From Clostridia bacterium (GTDB lineage: Bacteria; Bacillota; Clostridia; Oscillospirales; Acutalibacteraceae): a stretch of DNA of 7,409 bases. The translations under genes and the position numbers were made by a program. The stretch spans positions 1-7,409 of the forward strand of contig CAAEVU010000122.1 in assembly GCA_900759575.1 (NCBI GenBank), in the 5' to 3' direction. The notes beneath the pieces are model-generated. The model did no database searches and had not been told where the DNA came from. It was given only the letters and a program-made list of their open reading frames with translations. Shown here one piece after another: positions 5,453-7,409 of this stretch; position 1 is the stretch's first letter, and every line of letters begins with the position of its first letter.

Positions 5453-6343
5453 ATGGACCGCAATTCCAAAAAAGCCTGGCTGTATTTGCTGCCTTCGCTG
5501 ATCCTGCTGGGCGCATTTTTGATTTATCCGCTGATCGACGTTCTGATCTATTCCACTGAGGAATGTTACAATTTTGCCTCCCAAACCTATCAAGGGGTGG
5601 GGTTGTACAATTACTCTTATGTGCTCCACGACCCCTATTTCTTGCAGGCCGTAGAGAACACCTTTGTTCTGGTCATCATCACCGTGCCTATTTCCACCAT
5701 TTTGGCTCTGGTGATCTCCACAGCCCTCAGCTCCATCCGGCCGCTGCGGCAGCTTTTCCAGACCATCTACTTTCTTCCCTACGTCACAAACCCTCTGGCG
5801 GTGGGCATGGTCTTTATGGTGCTGTTCCAGCGCCCCGAGTATACCGACGGCCTTGTGAACCTGATGCTGGAATGGTTCGGCGCGGGCCCCATTGACTTTA
5901 TCAATGGCCCCCATTGGGCCAAAATGTTCGTGCTCTGCTTCTACACCATCTGGGTGGTGCTGCCCTTTAAGATCCTGGTGCTGACAAGTGCCTTGGCCTC
6001 TGTAAACGAGGAATATTACAAGGCTGCCCGGGTGGACGGCACTTCCCGCAGCCGCATCTTTTTCCGCATCACTCTGCCCATGATCTCCCCCATGATCGTC
6101 TATTTGGTCATCACCGGATTCATTGGCGCCTTCAAGGCTTACAGCGATGCGGTTGCCCTGTTTGGCACCGACCTGAACGCTGCGGGGATGAACACCATCG
6201 TGGGGTATGTTTACGACATGCTCTACGGCGACAGCGGCGGCTATCCGTCTTACGCTTCCGCAGCGGCCATTATCCTGTTTGTCATCGTGTTGACCATCAC
6301 CTGCGTCAACTTGCTGGTCACCCGGAAACGGGCCCGGGATTAA
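5453..6343 (+). CDS. Sugar ABC transporter permease 1, MalF/UgpA-type (296 aa)
   Basis: Inner-membrane channel subunit of a CUT1-type importer. Six hydrophobic segments are visible at about residues 8-30, 68-92, 103-126, 157-183, 211-233 and 266-288. The first follows a short basic N-terminus with WLYLLPSLILLGAFLIYPL, typical of MalF/UgpA-like permeases. The EAA coupling loop, which docks on the ATPase, is clear at about 187-210: EEYYKAARVDGTSRSRIFF, followed by RITLPM. The length is normal for the short permeases without the extra MalF periplasmic domain. The start at 5453 is chosen from AGAGGGG, 8 nt upstream. The stop codon TAA overlaps the strong AAGGAGG ribosome binding site of the second permease, so translation is probably linked. 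It should pair with that permease as a heterodimer. Confidence 0.95.
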   Translation: MDRNSKKAWLYLLPSLILLGAFLIYPLIDVLIYSTEECYNFASQTYQGVGLYNYSYVLHDPYFLQAVENTFVLVIITVPISTILALVISTALSSIRPLRQLFQTIYFLPYVTNPLAVGMVFMVLFQRPEYTDGLVNLMLEWFGAGPIDFINGPHWAKMFVLCFYTIWVVLPFKILVLTSALASVNEEYYKAARVDGTSRSRIFFRITLPMISPMIVYLVITGFIGAFKAYSDAVALFGTDLNAAGMNTIVGYVYDMLYGDSGGYPSYASAAAIILFVIVLTITCVNLLVTRKRARD

Positions 6344-6355
6344 GGAGGCGGCAAC

Positions 6356-7228
6356 ATGAATCAAAATCACACAGAAAAGCGGCAGGACGCCACCCGCCGC
6401 AAAGAAGGACTCCGTTCCGCGCTGACCTACCTGCTTTTGAGCATCTGGGCTGTGGTGGTGCTATTCCCCTTTTACTGGATGGTACTCACCTCTTTTAAAA
6501 GCTATGGCGCGTACAACTCGGAGCACATTCCCGTATTCTTCACCCTTTCCCCCACCCTGGAAAATTACCAGAACGCATTTACTGCCGTACCACTGGTGGG
6601 GTATTTGCTGAACACCTTGATTTTCTCCGTACTGACCACTGCCGCCATGGTGGTAGTCAGCACTTTGGCAGCCTACGCCTTTGCCCGGCTGCGGTTCCGG
6701 GGGAAGAACCTGGTGTTCGGCCTGTTTCTTTCCATGATGATGATCCCCACGGAGCTGGTGGTCATCACCAACTTTGTCACCATCACCAACCTGGACCTGC
6801 GCAACAGCTTTCTAGGCCTAATTCTGCCCTCCATCACCTCGGTGTTTTACATTTACCTGCTGAAGGAAAATTTTGAGCAGGTGCCGGACGAACTGTACCG
6901 CGCCGCCAAAGTGGACGGCACCTCGGATCTAAAATACCTGTGGAAAGTGATGATCCCCATCTGCCGGCCCACCCTGGTCACCATCACCATTTTAAAGCTG
7001 ATCGAGTGTTGGAACTCCTACGTATGGCCCCGGCTGATCACCGACGACCCTGCCTATTACCTGGTTTCCAACGGCATCCAGGAGATCCGGGAAAACGGCT
7101 TTGGCCGGGAGAATATCCCCGCCATGATGGCTACGGTGGTAGTCATTTCCGTGCCGCTGATCCTGCTGTTTCTGGCATTCCGAAAGAAAATCATGGAGGG
7201 CGTCTCCAGAGGAGGGACCAAGGGATGA
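6356..7228 (+). CDS. Sugar ABC transporter permease 2, MalG/UgpE-type (290 aa)
   Basis: Second membrane subunit of the importer. The N-terminus (about 1-20) is polar and basic, then TYLLLSIWAVVVLFPFYWM forms the first helix (about 24-44) with the FPFYWM motif common in MalG-like permeases. Further helices lie at about 82-108, 119-140, 150-170, 201-218 and 256-275. The EAA loop is at about 179-202, ELYRAAKVDGTSDLKYLWK, then VMIP. AGGAGG (6343-6348) lies 7 nt before the ATG, a near-ideal site that begins in the stop codon of permease 1. Its own stop overlaps the start of the binding-protein gene by 4 bp (ATGA, 7225-7228). A local oddity is a short repeat, VITNF followed by VTITN, at about residues 136-145, encoded by near-identical ATCACCAAC units; it is probably chance. 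Confidence 0.95.
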   Translation: MNQNHTEKRQDATRRKEGLRSALTYLLLSIWAVVVLFPFYWMVLTSFKSYGAYNSEHIPVFFTLSPTLENYQNAFTAVPLVGYLLNTLIFSVLTTAAMVVVSTLAAYAFARLRFRGKNLVFGLFLSMMMIPTELVVITNFVTITNLDLRNSFLGLILPSITSVFYIYLLKENFEQVPDELYRAAKVDGTSDLKYLWKVMIPICRPTLVTITILKLIECWNSYVWPRLITDDPAYYLVSNGIQEIRENGFGRENIPAMMATVVVISVPLILLFLAFRKKIMEGVSRGGTKG

Positions 7229-7409
7229 AATCAATCAAACGCTGGATGGTGCTCCTGCTGCTGCTCGTCTGCCTGGTGTCCTTTACCGGCTGCCACGGCC
7301 GTCAGGAACAAGCCGCCTTCACTGTGCCGGAACAATTCGACACGTCCCAGAATTATGAAATCACTTTCTGGGCCAAGAACGACACCAACATGCGGCAAAC
7401 CGAAATTTA
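7225..7409 (+). CDS. Sugar ABC transporter substrate-binding lipoprotein, N-terminal fragment (runs off the window end)
   Basis: The first 61 codons of the extracellular binding protein that would capture the substrate and pass it to the two permeases. A basic start (MKSIKRW), a leucine-rich hydrophobic core and the lipobox-like FTGC at 20-23 form a lipoprotein signal peptide. Cys23 would be lipidated, anchoring the protein to the outer face of the membrane. The mature part begins with a polar linker, and YEITFWAKNDTN then matches the first beta-strand of family 1 (CUT1) solute-binding proteins. AGGAGGG (7210-7216) is 8 nt before the ATG, and the ATGA overlap with permease 2 indicates coupling. 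The phenylalanine at position -3 of the lipobox, where leucine is usual, is a mild deviation. The substrate-specific region lies outside the window. Confidence 0.9.
   Translation, partial: MKSIKRWMVLLLLLVCLVSFTGCHGRQEQAAFTVPEQFDTSQNYEITFWAKNDTNMRQTEI

Noticed and set aside
5447..6370. 307-codon open frame on the minus strand opposite permease 1
   Set aside because: Rich in His, Asp, Gln and Gly with no recognisable domain. It is the antisense shadow of a clear membrane protein and has no supporting ribosome binding site or context.
6758..6792. Short tandem-like repeat of ATCACCAAC inside permease 2
   Set aside because: Two imperfect units within a transmembrane-rich sequence; probably chance codon similarity.
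1..7409. CRISPR array, tRNA, rRNA, insertion sequence or attachment site
   Set aside because: No spaced direct repeats, no cloverleaf, no transposase or integrase and no flanking long repeats were seen.

Overview
The window looks like part of a chromosome from a moderately GC-rich member of the Bacillota, class Clostridia, probably a gut Oscillospiraceae- or Lachnospiraceae-type bacterium. This is inferred from AGGAGG-type Shine-Dalgarno sites before nearly every gene, Gram-positive style promoters (TTGAxx, 16-17 bp, TATAAT, often with an extended -10), a CUT1-type sugar ABC transporter with a lipoprotein binding protein, and a glycosidase of a type I associate with gut Clostridia. No rRNA, tRNA, CRISPR array or mobile element was seen.

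Left part (1-1261): two genes on the minus strand, a 105-residue protein of unknown function and the first 42 codons of an MMPL/RND-type membrane transporter, overlap by ATGA and so look translationally coupled. Facing away from them is a TetR/AcrR-family regulator at 674-1261 with its own promoter. This divergent layout is typical of a regulator that controls both itself and the neighbouring export operon. The 233-bp spacer holds two copies of CGGACAAAT, one inside a short inverted repeat, which are operator candidates.

Middle part (1262-4101): a single large gene at 1352-4033 encodes an 893-residue cytoplasmic glycoside hydrolase related to the alpha-L-rhamnosidase (GH106-like) group. It has its own extended -10 promoter, with a candidate operator just downstream, and ends at a strong intrinsic terminator. 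A 28-bp near-perfect palindrome built from two TTGCCGGCAA units lies inside this gene.

Right part (4102-7409): a strong promoter (TTGAGA-17-TATAAT) drives a tight operon of ABC ATPase, two permeases and a sugar-binding lipoprotein, the last cut off by the window end. The ATPase leads the operon and the binding protein comes last.

Together, the middle and right parts read as one catabolic locus: an oligosaccharide or glycoside is captured by the lipoprotein, imported by the ABC transporter and cleaved inside the cell by the hydrolase. The glycosidase and transporter are on the same strand but are separate transcription units. Whether the TetR/MMPL export unit next door belongs to the same physiology is unknown.
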